From Cryobacterium lactosi (GTDB lineage: Bacteria; Actinomycetota; Actinomycetes; Actinomycetales; Microbacteriaceae), in the NCBI RefSeq assembly GCF_004403945.1, contig NZ_SOHM01000030.1:1-64000 (forward strand): 64,000 nucleotides of DNA, written 5' to 3'. Of the stretch, positions 1 to 8,081 are shown in pieces. Both the position numbers and the translations under genes were made by a program. Under the pieces are notes generated by a model that saw nothing but the letters and a program-made list of their open reading frames with translations, searched no databases and was not told where the DNA came from. How positions within the stretch are numbered: the stretch's first letter is position 1; each line of letters begins with the position of its first letter.

Positions 1-419
1 CCGCCGAGGCCGACCGCGTCGCCGTCGAGGCCGCCGCCGCGCAGGCCGCCGCCGAAGCCCAGGCCGCTGCCGAGGCGCAGGCCGCCGCCGAAGCCCTTTC
101 CGCCGGCAACACCCCCGCCGGGGCCAAGGCCACCGCCGCGAGCCTGGCCTCCTCCCGCTACGGCTGGGGCGAGTCCCAGTTCTCCTGCCTCGTCCAGCTC
201 TGGCAGAAGGAATCCGAGTGGAAGTACACGGCCTACAACGACAACGGCGGCGCCACCGGCATCCCGCAGGCCCTGCCCGGCAGCAAGATGGCCTCGGCCG
301 GCTCGGACTGGAAGACCAACGCGGCCACCCAGATCGCCTGGGGCCTCGAGTACATCAACGGCTCCTACGGCACCCCGTGCGCCGCCTGGTCACACTCGCA
401 GGCGATGGACTGGTACTAA
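1..419 (+). CDS. C-terminal part of a secreted lytic transglycosylase-like / aggregation-promoting-factor-like protein (5' partial)
   Basis: The reading frame is open from base 3 to the TAA at 417-419; the N-terminus lies outside the window. The visible part starts with an Ala/Glu/Gln-rich stretch built from AEAQAAA-type units, probably a coiled coil. It continues into a compact domain starting near SRYGWGESQF, with the WQKES(E)W segment typical of SLT/goose-lysozyme-like folds. The Glu of KES is the likely catalytic acid. The end (AAWSHSQAMDWY) matches the C-terminal domain of aggregation-promoting factors and actinobacterial resuscitation-type transglycosylases. The expected role is peptidoglycan cleavage or remodelling outside the membrane. 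No signal peptide can be checked because the start is missing. Confidence 0.75.
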   Translation, partial: AEADRVAVEAAAAQAAAEAQAAAEAQAAAEALSAGNTPAGAKATAASLASSRYGWGESQFSCLVQLWQKESEWKYTAYNDNGGATGIPQALPGSKMASAGSDWKTNAATQIAWGLEYINGSYGTPCAAWSHSQAMDWY

Positions 420-431
420 GCCCGAGGCCGG

Positions 432-764
432 TCAGGTCCAGTAGTTGTTCTGGTAGAGGAAGACGACGACCCCCACCTCGAGGGCGATCAGCGCATACCC
501 CACCCACAGGGCGGCGTAGGCGAACACCCGTCCGCTCGCCTCGCCGCGGGCGATACGGGCCAGCGTGACGTGGGCCAGCACCACCCCGATCACCGGCAGG
601 ATCAGCGCCAGCACGAAGCTGAGTACGGCCAGCGCGCCGGTGGCGTCCGGATCCGGGTCCACCGCTGCCGCCTTCGCGTTCTGGCGGATGCCGAACCGCA
701 GCAGGAAGATCAGCGCGATCGCACCACCCACGATGAGCACGATCGTGATCGGATAGGCGCCCAC
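432..764 (-). CDS. small DUF4190-like membrane protein
   Basis: This 110-residue protein starts at GTG (762-764) behind a good GAGGAGG ribosome site. It has three hydrophobic segments: residues about 4-22, a pair-like stretch about 43-68, and about 82-104. The middle part (GALAVLSFVLAL...HVTLARIARGE) resembles DUF4190, a small two-helix actinobacterial membrane domain in which a glycine-rich hairpin is followed by a conserved basic loop. No enzymatic residues are visible and the function is unknown. It converges with the transglycosylase-like gene, leaving only 12 bases between them, and lies downstream of the META lipoprotein on the same strand. Confidence 0.7.
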   Translation of the reverse strand: MGAYPITIVLIVGGAIALIFLLRFGIRQNAKAAAVDPDPDATGALAVLSFVLALILPVIGVVLAHVTLARIARGEASGRVFAYAALWVGYALIALEVGVVVFLYQNNYWT

Positions 765-795
765 GTGAAGCCTCCTCTCAGCAGGTTGTGTCGGT

Positions 796-1539
796 TCAGC
801 GTGCCGTGAGCTGGCCGACCACGGTGCCGTCGGCCGCTTGCAGTGTCATCACGCCGGCGCGCACCCTGCCCTGCACGGCCTGGTTCAGCCACTGGTCGAC
901 GCCCTCGCAGGCCCTCAGCGTCGTCGCGCCGGGAGTGAGCAGGATCGCCTCGTCGTCGGCCTGCTCCCAGGTGCCGGTGAGCACATTGCAGCCGTCATTG
1001 CCGGAGTACCGGCCGTCGGCCTGAATGGACAGGAACGGGGCGGTCGGGGTGTTCGACTCCACCCAGTAGCCGATCGGGCGACCCTGCGGACCGACGGTGC
1101 TGTCGGTCGAGCGCACCAGGGTGGTCTCGGTCGAGTCGAACGAGCTGTGGATGACCAGGGTGTCGCCGTCGACCTCCACACTCGTGCCGCGGCTGACCGC
1201 CAACGGCAGCTGGGCGCCGTCGCACGCCATCATGGTCTGCGGGCCCGACGTCGTGGTCAGGGTGCCGTCCGCGCTGAGCTCCCAGGTGCCCTGCACCCGG
1301 TTGCAGCCGTCCGAGGCGCTCCAGGTGTTGTCCTGCACGAATGACACGTAGGGCTGCTCCGGGCTGTCGAAGGTCTGGTCGATCACCCAGGTGCCCACCA
1401 ACGCGCCGGGCTGAGCAGTACCAGACGGGGTGGCCGTGTTCGGGGACGCCGTGTTCGGCGTCTGGATGGTGCAGCCGGCCACGGTCAGCAGCGCGAGAGC
1501 CGAGAACACCAAGATTCGGGCGGGGGACAAATGTGCCAT
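796..1539 (-). CDS. lipoprotein with two META/HslJ-like domains
   Basis: The 247-residue protein begins MAHLSPARIL, with a hydrophobic signal segment and the lipobox LTVAGC, so it should be lipid-anchored on the outer face of the membrane. A longer open frame extends upstream, but the ATG at 1537-1539 follows a GAGAGG ribosome site and places the signal peptide at the N-terminus. After a Thr/Ser/Pro linker there are two similar units. Each has the signature DGCN..xGTW followed by a downstream Thr-rich strand and a Cys (MMACDG; LRACEG). These fit the META/DUF306 fold (heat-shock HslJ-like). The family is linked to envelope stress and motility, but the biochemical role is unknown. Confidence 0.8.
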   Translation of the reverse strand: MAHLSPARILVFSALALLTVAGCTIQTPNTASPNTATPSGTAQPGALVGTWVIDQTFDSPEQPYVSFVQDNTWSASDGCNRVQGTWELSADGTLTTTSGPQTMMACDGAQLPLAVSRGTSVEVDGDTLVIHSSFDSTETTLVRSTDSTVGPQGRPIGYWVESNTPTAPFLSIQADGRYSGNDGCNVLTGTWEQADDEAILLTPGATTLRACEGVDQWLNQAVQGRVRAGVMTLQAADGTVVGQLTAR

Positions 1540-1730
1540 GCGCGTTACCTCTCGGCCGGTCGGGCGCCGTGCAGCATGCGGTGCAGCTGACCAGACGCGG
1601 CGCTCACCGCACCGGCAATCTAATGCAACCTGGCGCCGGAGGCAACGGCGGATTGCCCAGCCGGGGCGCGGATATGTGTCGTGCGCACGGTGATGCCGGT
1701 GTAGGTTCACGACGAAACCTGGGAGGAACG

Positions 1731-3185
1731 ATGGTGGATTTTCAGCTCGGTGCCTGGCTGCTGGTGGCGCTGCACGCCCTGCTGGTGCTCATCGCCACCG
1801 TCTATGTGTCGGCCAACCGGCGGCCATCCGCGGCCATCGCCTGGGTGCTGGCGATCATCTTCATCCCGTACCTCGGCGTGCTGATCTTCCTGTTGGTGGG
1901 CGTCGGGCGGCTGCCGAAGGCTCGCCGTGAGAAACAGCGCGAGGTGAACGAGTTGATCCTGGCCCGCACCGAGGGCCTTGACCAGGTCAGCCACCGCGAC
2001 GAGTGGCCCGCCTGGCTGGGGTCGGCGGTGCGGCTGAACCGCAACCTCGGCGCGCTGCCGATGGTGGGCGGCAACCGGGTGGAGCTGCTGCCGGATTACG
2101 AGGACTCCATCATGCGAATGGTTCAGGCCGTCGACGAGGCCACCGAATTCGTGCACGTGCAGTTCTACATCCTGGTGCTCGACAGCGTCACCCAGCCGTT
2201 CTTCGATGCCCTGGCCCGGGCGGTCCAACGCGGCGTGCAGGTCAAGGTACTCTCTGACTACCTTGCCTGCCTGATGCTGCCGCGCCGCAAGGAAACCCTC
2301 GCGGCGCTGGCCGACATGGGCGCCGAGTGGCACGCGCTGCTGCCGCTGCGATTCTGGAAGGGCCAGTGGCGCCGGCCGGATATGCGCAACCACCGCAAAC
2401 TTCTTGTCGTCGACGGGCGGCTGGGTTTCAGTGGCTCGCAGAACATGATCGACGCCACCTACCTCAAGCCAGGCAACCTCAAACGCGGGCTGCGCTGGCA
2501 CGAGCTGATGATGCGCATCGAGGGGCCGGCGGTGCGTGAGCTGAACGCGGTGTTCCTGGCCGACTGGTACAGCGAAACGAATGAGGTGCTGCCCTTCGAC
2601 ACGTCGCCGATCGTGCTCGATCCGGCGCCGGACCTACTCGACGCCCAGGTGCTGCCGAGCGGGCCGAGCTTCGAGAATGACAACAATCTCAAGCTCTACG
2701 CCATGCTCATCCAGAAGGCCGAGCGCCGGGTCAGCATCACCAGCCCCTACTTCGTGCCGGAGGAATCGACGATGCTGGCCATCGTCACGGCGGCGTCGCG
2801 CGGTGTGGAGGTGGAACTGTTCGCCTCGCACATCGGCGACCAGGCGCTCGTCTACCACGCGCAGCGGTCGTACTACGAGGAACTGCTGCGGGCCGGGGTG
2901 TCGATCTACCTCTATGCCGAGCCCACGGTCCTGCACGCGAAGCACTTCACCATCGACGATGACGTGTCGGTGGTGGGGTCGAGCAATATGGACATCCGCT
3001 CGTTCAGCCTGAACATGGAGGTGTCGGTACTCGTGCACGGGGCCGATTTTGTGCGGCGGATGCGCGAGGTGCAGGACGGCTACCGGGCCAACAGCAGCAA
3101 GGTGGAACTGGCCGACTGGCTCGGCCGCCCCGCCGGCGCCAAGGTGTTCGACAACCTGGCCCGGCTGACCTCGTCACTGCAATAG
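1731..3185 (+). CDS. cls: cardiolipin synthase (phospholipase D family)
   Basis: This 484-residue enzyme condenses phosphatidylglycerol into cardiolipin at the membrane. The ATG at 1731 is preceded by GGGAGGAACG and opens directly into two N-terminal transmembrane helices (residues about 6-28 and 38-58, a PLD-nuclease N-terminal domain). Two HKD motifs follow: HRKLLVVD with His at about 221, and HAKHFTID with His at about 402. Each is followed by the usual G(S)SQN/GSSNMD segment. Length and architecture match bacterial ClsA-type synthases. An open frame extends 130 codons upstream but has no ribosome site. The next gene begins 20 bases downstream, so the two may be co-transcribed. Confidence 0.93.
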   Translation: MVDFQLGAWLLVALHALLVLIATVYVSANRRPSAAIAWVLAIIFIPYLGVLIFLLVGVGRLPKARREKQREVNELILARTEGLDQVSHRDEWPAWLGSAVRLNRNLGALPMVGGNRVELLPDYEDSIMRMVQAVDEATEFVHVQFYILVLDSVTQPFFDALARAVQRGVQVKVLSDYLACLMLPRRKETLAALADMGAEWHALLPLRFWKGQWRRPDMRNHRKLLVVDGRLGFSGSQNMIDATYLKPGNLKRGLRWHELMMRIEGPAVRELNAVFLADWYSETNEVLPFDTSPIVLDPAPDLLDAQVLPSGPSFENDNNLKLYAMLIQKAERRVSITSPYFVPEESTMLAIVTAASRGVEVELFASHIGDQALVYHAQRSYYEELLRAGVSIYLYAEPTVLHAKHFTIDDDVSVVGSSNMDIRSFSLNMEVSVLVHGADFVRRMREVQDGYRANSSKVELADWLGRPAGAKVFDNLARLTSSLQ

Positions 3186-3205
3186 CCGGAACGGGAGGTG
3201 CGCGG

Positions 3206-3892
3206 GTGAACGAGTGGGGCCAGCTGTTGCCACTGGCGTTGACCATTGCGCTCAGCCCGCTGCCGTTGGCCGGACTGCTGCTGATGCTGCTCGCGCCAGA
3301 CGGGTTCAAGGCGGCCGCGGGGTTCAGCATCGGCTGGTTCGTCGGGGTGTTGTTCTCTGCGACGCTGCTCGCGCTGTTGTCGTCGCTGTTGCCGCACGAC
3401 AGGTCGGCCGGCAGCCGCGCGCTGCAGGTGGTGGTGCCGCTGGTGCTCGGCATCGTCCTGATCGTTCTGGGCCTGGTGCAGTGGCACGACCGGCCGCAAC
3501 GCGGTGTGGAGGTGCCGCTGCCGCGCTGGTTGAACGCCCTCGACCGGCTGACCCCGGCGCGGGCGACCATCATCGGGGTCGGCTACGCCGCCTTCAGGCC
3601 GAAGAACCTGGTGATGGCCGCCGCTGCCGGGGTGGTGATCCTGGGCGCGCACACCGACCCGACCGGCATCCTGATCTCGGTGGCGGTCTTCACCGCGCTG
3701 GCCTCGATCACCATGCTCGGCCCGGTGCTGGCCTACGCGTTCGGCGGCCCTGCTGTACGGGTGCGGCTGGTGGGGCTGCGCGGTTGGCTGGTGCGCAACA
3801 TGTCGCTGATCACGGTCATCACGGTGCTGCTTCTCGGGGTGTTCCTGGTGCTGACCGGTCTCGCCCAGCTGGCCGGGCAACTTCTGGGCTGA
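3206..3892 (+). CDS. GAP-family (Sap-like) membrane protein
   Basis: The 228-residue protein starts at GTG behind GGGAGGTGCGCGG. It has six hydrophobic segments split by a central amphipathic region (GVEVPLPRWLNALDRLTPARA). The opening (LPLALTIALSPLPLAGLLLMLL) and the FRPKNLVMAAAAGVVI segment are typical of actinobacterial GAP/Sap proteins. Members have been linked to peptidoglycolipid or sulfolipid addressing in mycobacteria. The substrate here is unknown. It follows cardiolipin synthase by 20 bases, so a membrane-lipid role is a reasonable but unproven inference. Confidence 0.75.
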   Translation: MNEWGQLLPLALTIALSPLPLAGLLLMLLAPDGFKAAAGFSIGWFVGVLFSATLLALLSSLLPHDRSAGSRALQVVVPLVLGIVLIVLGLVQWHDRPQRGVEVPLPRWLNALDRLTPARATIIGVGYAAFRPKNLVMAAAAGVVILGAHTDPTGILISVAVFTALASITMLGPVLAYAFGGPAVRVRLVGLRGWLVRNMSLITVITVLLLGVFLVLTGLAQLAGQLLG

Positions 3893-3920
3893 GCAACTCC
3901 GGCAGAATTGCAGGAGTTGC
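3893..3920 (+). other. short hairpin between GAP-family and cupin genes
   Basis: GCAACTCC and GGAGTTGC form an 8-bp perfect stem around a 12-base loop, immediately after the GAP-family stop codon. A C-rich rather than U-rich run follows, so this is not a classical intrinsic terminator. It may be a weak or Rho-assisted terminator, or simply a chance hairpin. Confidence 0.35.
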
Positions 3921-3949
3921 GCCCCCCCCACCCCACATGGAGAGAACCG

Positions 3950-4453
3950 ATGGCCACGAACGACCAGAACAGCCGCCTCGCCACCCGCCGCACTGCCGCC
4001 GGCGAGTTCATCGAACGTCTGGAGCGCCCGGCGTCGGCGATCGAGTTGGGCCTGGAGCCGCATCCGGAAGGCGGCTGGTACCGGCGCACCTGGACCTCGC
4101 CCGTGGCCGTGACGCTCACGGATGCCGACGGCTCAGAGCGGGTGCGTCCGGCGGCCACGCTCATCCACTTTCTGTTGCCGGCCGGGGAGTTCTCGGCCTG
4201 GCACCGGGTGGCCTCCAGCGAGATCTGGATCTGGAACGGCCAGGGTGCGGTGCAGCTCGAACTCGGCGGCGACGGCGACGAACCCGACACGGAGACCAGC
4301 CCTGTTGTCGGCGGCCGGCTGCTGCGCGGCGAACGCAGCCAGGTGATCATCCCGCCGGATGTCTGGCAGCGCACGGTGCCGAGCGACGAGGACGCCCTGG
4401 TGAGCTGCCTGGTGTCACCCGGCTTCGACTTCGCCGACTTCTCGATGGAGTGA
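3950..4453 (+). CDS. cupin_5 (DUF985) domain protein
   Basis: The start chosen is the ATG at 3950 behind GGAGAGAACCG, giving 167 residues. From about residue 22 the sequence follows the DUF985/cupin_5 pattern: LGLEPHPEGGWYRRTW, then LIHFLLPAGEFSAWHRV...EIWIWNGQG, then QVIIPPDVWQRTVP and LVSCLVSPGFDFADF. The conserved His of SAWHRV and the Glu-Ile-Trp segment line the barrel. Related proteins are annotated as sugar-epimerase-like cupins, but the substrate is not established. Its last 39 bases overlap the 3' end of the convergent DedA gene. Confidence 0.85.
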   Translation: MATNDQNSRLATRRTAAGEFIERLERPASAIELGLEPHPEGGWYRRTWTSPVAVTLTDADGSERVRPAATLIHFLLPAGEFSAWHRVASSEIWIWNGQGAVQLELGGDGDEPDTETSPVVGGRLLRGERSQVIIPPDVWQRTVPSDEDALVSCLVSPGFDFADFSME

Positions 4454-5101
4454 CGGCGTCTCGCCCCGCTGGGCACGGTTGCCGGTCTGCCGGGCGGTGC
4501 GGTTGCGCACGACTCGCAGCACAACGGCGTCGATGAGCACGCCCAGCAGCAGGGCCGCGGCCACCGCCAGCAGTGCACCGAGAAGCGGGTTGCTCTGCAG
4601 CCAGGCGCCGGCGAGCACGCCGACCAGCACGGAGGCGGTGGCCCAGGCGAGCCCGCTGAGCGCGGCCAGCGGCAGGAACCGGCGGATCGGGAAGCCTGTT
4701 GCCCCTGCGGTCATGTTGACCGCAACCCGGCCGACGGGGATGTATCTCGCGGTGAGCAGCAGGGATGCCGGGCGGTTGAGCAGGGCAGTGCGGGCCTTGT
4801 CGGCGATTCGCGCCACCGCGGGGCGACGCTGCCAGCCGAACCTGGTCAGGCCGATGCGCCGGCCGATCAGGTAGGCGATGCTGTCGCCGAGCACGGCGCC
4901 CGCCGTGACCACCCCGATGAGCCAACCCAGATTCGGCGCCCCGGCCGAGATGGCCAGGGCGCCGAGAGCTACGACAACGGTCTCGCTCGGAAGCGGCGGG
5001 AAGAACCCGTCCACGACCACCAGGGCGAACACGACGGGGTAGACCCAGGCCGACCCGGCGAGGGCAAGGACGAGGGCGTTGAGGGCGTCGACGGCAGGCA
5101 T
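4415..5101 (-). CDS. DedA-family membrane protein (VTT domain)
   Basis: This 228-residue polytopic protein begins at the ATG 5099-5101; the frame is open further upstream but without a ribosome site. Features of the DedA/VTT family are visible: the PPLPSETVVVALGALA re-entrant segment with its conserved Glu, GDSIAYLIGRRIG, and ARYIPVGRVAVNMTAGATGFPIRRF carrying the conserved arginines. DedA proteins act as lipid scramblases or transporters for undecaprenyl phosphate or phosphatidylethanolamine and support membrane homeostasis. The tail (after about residue 205) is a short charged cytoplasmic extension. It converges on and overlaps the cupin gene. Confidence 0.88.
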   Translation of the reverse strand: MPAVDALNALVLALAGSAWVYPVVFALVVVDGFFPPLPSETVVVALGALAISAGAPNLGWLIGVVTAGAVLGDSIAYLIGRRIGLTRFGWQRRPAVARIADKARTALLNRPASLLLTARYIPVGRVAVNMTAGATGFPIRRFLPLAALSGLAWATASVLVGVLAGAWLQSNPLLGALLAVAAALLLGVLIDAVVLRVVRNRTARQTGNRAQRGETPSLHREVGEVEAG

Positions 5102-5364
5102 AATCCCACGGTAGGGAGCGCCCCGATGCGCCCGCGTCGATCTGAGGGACGATTCCCCACGCCGATGGGATGATTCCTGCCGGGCCACCGATCTGTGGCC
5201 CTGCCAGGGCTCAAACGCCCGTTTGGACCCGGATCCAGAGCGGATCACCCCCGGACGGGGAAGGTTGTGTCACCGCGGGCGGCGAAATGACCGTAACTTA
5301 GATAGGTAGGCACACGTCCGTCGAACCCGACGCGGCCGAGCCTGCGCACACGAAGGGTTGAGTA

Positions 5365-6231
5365 GTGAACGAGGAATGCATCCACGGACTGGACGGGGAG
5401 CTGTGCGCCCTGTGTTTCCCACCCGCCGCCCCCGTCGCACCGACCGTGCCCGCTGCCCGCGCCCCGCGTGCCAGCCGAGCACGCACACCCGAGGCGCCGA
5501 CGGCGCTGCGCACCATCGTCGCCCCGATCACCACGGGCACCGCCAAGACCAAGCGCAACGACGACAATGTCGGCGAGCAGCGCATCTACCACCTCACCCA
5601 CATCCGCAACCTGCCCGGCATCCTGGCCACCGGCCGGCTGCTGGCCGACAGTAGCGACGACTGGGCCGACCGTCCCGTCGTCGACATCTCGTCATCCGCG
5701 AACCGCGACGCCCGCCGCGATGCCCGCGTCGCCGGCGCCGACAGCCTCGCCGTCGCCGACCACGTGCCCTTCTTCCTCTCGCCCAACGCCCTGGTCTGGG
5801 AGAACATCCGCGCGCAGTCGCTCGACCCGCGCCTCTCCGACGACGCCCACGACGCCGCCGCGTTCGACTTCGTGATCCTGGTCTCCACCGTCAAGAAGGT
5901 TCTCGACGCACAGGTCGCCGCCGCGGCCGACCCGTCCGCCAGCCACTTCACCGTGACCGATGGCGACGCCGCGTTCGCCGCCACCCGGTTCGGCGCCACG
6001 GCCGACACGGCCGACCGGATGCTGCGCGTGCTCCGCGCCGACCTCGACTCCGACACCATCCTCAAGGCCGAGCTGCTCGTGCCCGGCGAGGTGCCGTTCG
6101 GCCTGATCACCCTGATCGGCGTCGCCAACGACCGGGTGCGGGATGCCGTCAAGCCGATCCTCGCGGCCGCCAGCCACAAGCCCAAGGTCGCCGTCTACCC
6201 GCCGTGGTTCCACCCGACCGACGAGGACTAA
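5365..6231 (+). CDS. DarT-like (DUF4433) ADP-ribosyltransferase with N-terminal CxH...CxxC knuckle, no DarG partner
   Basis: The 288-residue protein starts at GTG 5365. It opens with CIHGLDGELCALC, a probable zinc knuckle, followed by a flexible Ala/Pro linker to about residue 60. The rest matches DUF4433/DarT: YHLTHIRNLPGILATGRL (NAD-binding entry), an Arg-rich segment RDARRDARV, DHVPFFLSPNALVWENI, and KAELLVPGEVPFGLI, whose Glu aligns with the catalytic Glu of DarT. DarT enzymes ADP-ribosylate thymidines in single-stranded DNA and are normally paired with the DarG macrodomain antitoxin. No macrodomain gene is adjacent: upstream is DedA and downstream a convergent MOSC gene. It could be a housekeeping homologue rather than a toxin. 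Confidence 0.8.
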   Translation: MNEECIHGLDGELCALCFPPAAPVAPTVPAARAPRASRARTPEAPTALRTIVAPITTGTAKTKRNDDNVGEQRIYHLTHIRNLPGILATGRLLADSSDDWADRPVVDISSSANRDARRDARVAGADSLAVADHVPFFLSPNALVWENIRAQSLDPRLSDDAHDAAAFDFVILVSTVKKVLDAQVAAAADPSASHFTVTDGDAAFAATRFGATADTADRMLRVLRADLDSDTILKAELLVPGEVPFGLITLIGVANDRVRDAVKPILAAASHKPKVAVYPPWFHPTDED

Positions 6232-6247
6232 CCCGCGTGGGACGTTT

Positions 6248-6316
6248 ATCGGGAAAAAGGGCGGAAATTAGGACTCTCGGTCTGATTCCGTCCTAGGGAA
6301 GTCACTTTTTCCCGAT
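6248..6316. terminator. nested inverted repeat between convergent DarT-like and MOSC genes
   Basis: ATCGGGAAAAAG (6248-6259) and CTTTTTCCCGAT (6305-6316) are perfect 12-base inverted arms. Inside them TAGGAC (6269-6274) pairs with GTCCTA (6290-6295). The element is noticeably less G+C-rich than its surroundings. It fills almost the whole gap between the two stop codons, and its right arm overlaps the last base of the MOSC stop. It is probably a bidirectional terminator. Confidence 0.6.
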
Positions 6317-6870
6317 TACACGACGCCCAGGGGCAGCTGCTCGCCGGCGGGGAGCTCCACGCGCAGGTCGTCACCCGGGGCCACCTCGCCGCTGACCAGC
6401 ACGATGCCCATGATGCCGGCCTTCCGCACGATGCGGCCCGCCGCATCCGTGTGCTTGAGCGCGCCCTTGAGGCCGGACTGGAACTTGTCGATCATCGAGC
6501 AGGGGTCCCGCATGCCGGTGACCTCCACAACGGCCTCGGCGCCGAGGTGCAGCCGGGTGCCGAGCGGCAGCGCCAGTAGGTCGATGCCGGTGGTTGTGAT
6601 GTTCTCGCCGAGTTGACCGGGGGAGACGTCGAACCCCTCGGCCGCGAGCTCGGTCAGCAACTCCGAGCGCAGCAGGTGCACCTGGGTGAGATTGGCCCTG
6701 GCCGGATCGGTGCGGATCAGGTAGCGGTGCTGGGTGGTGGCCCCGGCGTGGGAGTCGCCCTCGACGCCGTGCCCGGCCACCAGGCGGATGCCGGCCACCA
6801 CCGGCTTGCTGAACCGGTGCTTGTCGTCCCGGCTCACGGCCGCAATCATGCCTGTCTGCTGCTCGCTCAT
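6316..6870 (-). CDS. MOSC domain protein
   Basis: This 184-residue cytoplasmic protein covers a single MOSC domain, named after the molybdenum-cofactor sulfurase C-terminal region. Visible hallmarks are VAGHGVEGDSHAG near residue 32, the LLRSELLTELAAEGFDVSPGQLGENI block, and VTGMRDPCSMIDKFQSGL with the conserved Cys at about residue 122. MOSC proteins bind molybdenum cofactor or handle sulfur on it, often in reductases of N-hydroxylated substrates. As a stand-alone protein its partner is unknown. No molybdenum cofactor genes are nearby. The next minus-strand gene upstream is 25 bases away. Confidence 0.88.
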   Translation of the reverse strand: MSEQQTGMIAAVSRDDKHRFSKPVVAGIRLVAGHGVEGDSHAGATTQHRYLIRTDPARANLTQVHLLRSELLTELAAEGFDVSPGQLGENITTTGIDLLALPLGTRLHLGAEAVVEVTGMRDPCSMIDKFQSGLKGALKHTDAAGRIVRKAGIMGIVLVSGEVAPGDDLRVELPAGEQLPLGVV

Positions 6871-6895
6871 GCCGCCATCCTTGCAGATCGGCGCG

Positions 6896-7747
6896 CTACC
6901 GTGCGGCCTCGATAGTGACGGAGCCGTTGGTGGTCTGCGCGGTGATGGCGCGACGCGAGGTGCTGTCGGACGGGACGGTGTCGTCGGTCACGGAGCCGTT
7001 TGTGGTCTGCGCGGTGACCCGGTAGGTCACCCCGTCCACGGGCACCCGAACGGTGATCTGCCCGTTGGTGCTGCCGGCGTCGACCACCTCCGGCGCATCC
7101 GCGAACTCCAGGGTGACGGACCCGTTGGTGGTCGACGCGGCCACGGACTTGGAGACGGCCTCGGTCACCCGGATAGCGCCGTTGGTGGTCTGCAGGTCCA
7201 CCCGTCCCACCGTGCCGACGGTCTCGATGACGCCGTTGGTCGTGCTCAGGGTGACCCGGCCGGTGAGCCCGGATGCCGTGATGCGGCCGTTCTCGCCGAC
7301 CGCGGTGACCGGCAGTGCCCGGGGCAGTTGCACGGTGACGGTGACGGAGCAGCGGGAGAAGAACTGGGACCGGCAACCGCCGCGCACCTCGGTGACGCCG
7401 CCGTCGGTGCGAGCGGAGAGGGTGGGCTCGTTACCGAAGTACGACCCGGTCATGCGCACGTGCACCTGGTCGTCGGTGCTCGCGGCCAGCACGATCTCGG
7501 CGTTTCGCATCTCCACGCTCAGGCTGGTGCCCGGCGCGAGGTCCGCGCTCCGATCCACCGAACCGCTCCGTCCCCACAACGCGAAAGCGAAGGCCGTGAT
7601 GAGCAGGAGCAGCCCGACGATCGGGATGAATATGTACAGCAGGATGCGCCACAGGGGAGTCGGGCGCTTCCCTGCCGGTGCCGCCGGTGATGGTGGTGAC
7701 GGTGGTGACGGCGCTGACGGCGCTGACGGCGCTGAGGCATCGGTCAT
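6896..7747 (-). CDS. membrane-anchored DUF4097-type protein with TTNG repeats
   Basis: The 283-residue protein has a Ser/Ala/Pro-rich cytoplasmic head made of SAP/SPP units (residues about 4-22), one transmembrane helix at about 33-59, and a long outside domain. The outside domain contains repeated turns of the form (T)TNG(x)(I/V): STTNGVIE, QTTNGAIR, STTNGSVT, GSTNGQIT and QTTNGSVT twice. This is the pattern of a DUF4097/DUF2807 beta-helix. Such proteins are called putative adhesins, but some act in envelope sensing. A pair of cysteines (GGCRSQFFSRC) could form a disulfide. Function is not established. Confidence 0.75.
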   Translation of the reverse strand: MTDASAPSAPSAPSPPSPPSPAAPAGKRPTPLWRILLYIFIPIVGLLLLITAFAFALWGRSGSVDRSADLAPGTSLSVEMRNAEIVLAASTDDQVHVRMTGSYFGNEPTLSARTDGGVTEVRGGCRSQFFSRCSVTVTVQLPRALPVTAVGENGRITASGLTGRVTLSTTNGVIETVGTVGRVDLQTTNGAIRVTEAVSKSVAASTTNGSVTLEFADAPEVVDAGSTNGQITVRVPVDGVTYRVTAQTTNGSVTDDTVPSDSTSRRAITAQTTNGSVTIEAAR

Positions 7748-7871
7748 GGCAGGAGCTCCCCAGTTAGCGGCCGGTCAACGGCGCCGGGCACGCCAGAGCG
7801 TGCCGCGAGGCATCCGTGCTGGGGACGGTAGCAGGGTTTCGGTCGCCCCGATACGGCGGGGCCGCGCCGGG

Positions 7872-8081
7872 TCAGCTCTTGGTGATGTCCCTGTTGCGGT
7901 AGCGCAGCACGCGGGCGCGCACCGAGAAGATGCCGCCAAGCACAAGCGCCCCGATGGCCAGGGGCAGCAGCGTTGACAGCATCTCATTGCCGGTGGCGGC
8001 GTTGAGGATCAGGAGGGCCAGGGCGAGGCCGCTGCACGCGAAAGCGGCAACTGTATACGTGGTGAACGTCCAGGGTTTCAC
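7872..8081 (-). CDS. small two-helix membrane protein
   Basis: From the GTG at 8079-8081 this encodes 69 residues: KPWTFTTYTVAAFACSGLAL, a second hydrophobic segment (LLPLAIGALVLGGIFSV), and a basic tail RARVLRYRNRD. The frame stays open further upstream to about 8216, but those residues look non-coding and no good ribosome site is visible at any start, so the N-terminus is uncertain. I do not recognise a family. It lies alone between the TTNG-repeat protein and the divergent EEP hydrolase. Confidence 0.5.
   Translation of the reverse strand: MKPWTFTTYTVAAFACSGLALALLILNAATGNEMLSTLLPLAIGALVLGGIFSVRARVLRYRNRDITKS

Noticed and set aside
4415-4453. Overlap of 39 bases between cupin and DedA genes as a sign of a frameshift
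   Set aside because: Both reading frames are intact to their stops and family motifs are complete; it is a plain convergent overlap of tails.
5365-6870. DarT-like plus MOSC gene as a toxin-antitoxin pair
   Set aside because: The genes are convergent with a terminator between them, and MOSC has no relation to the DarG macrodomain.
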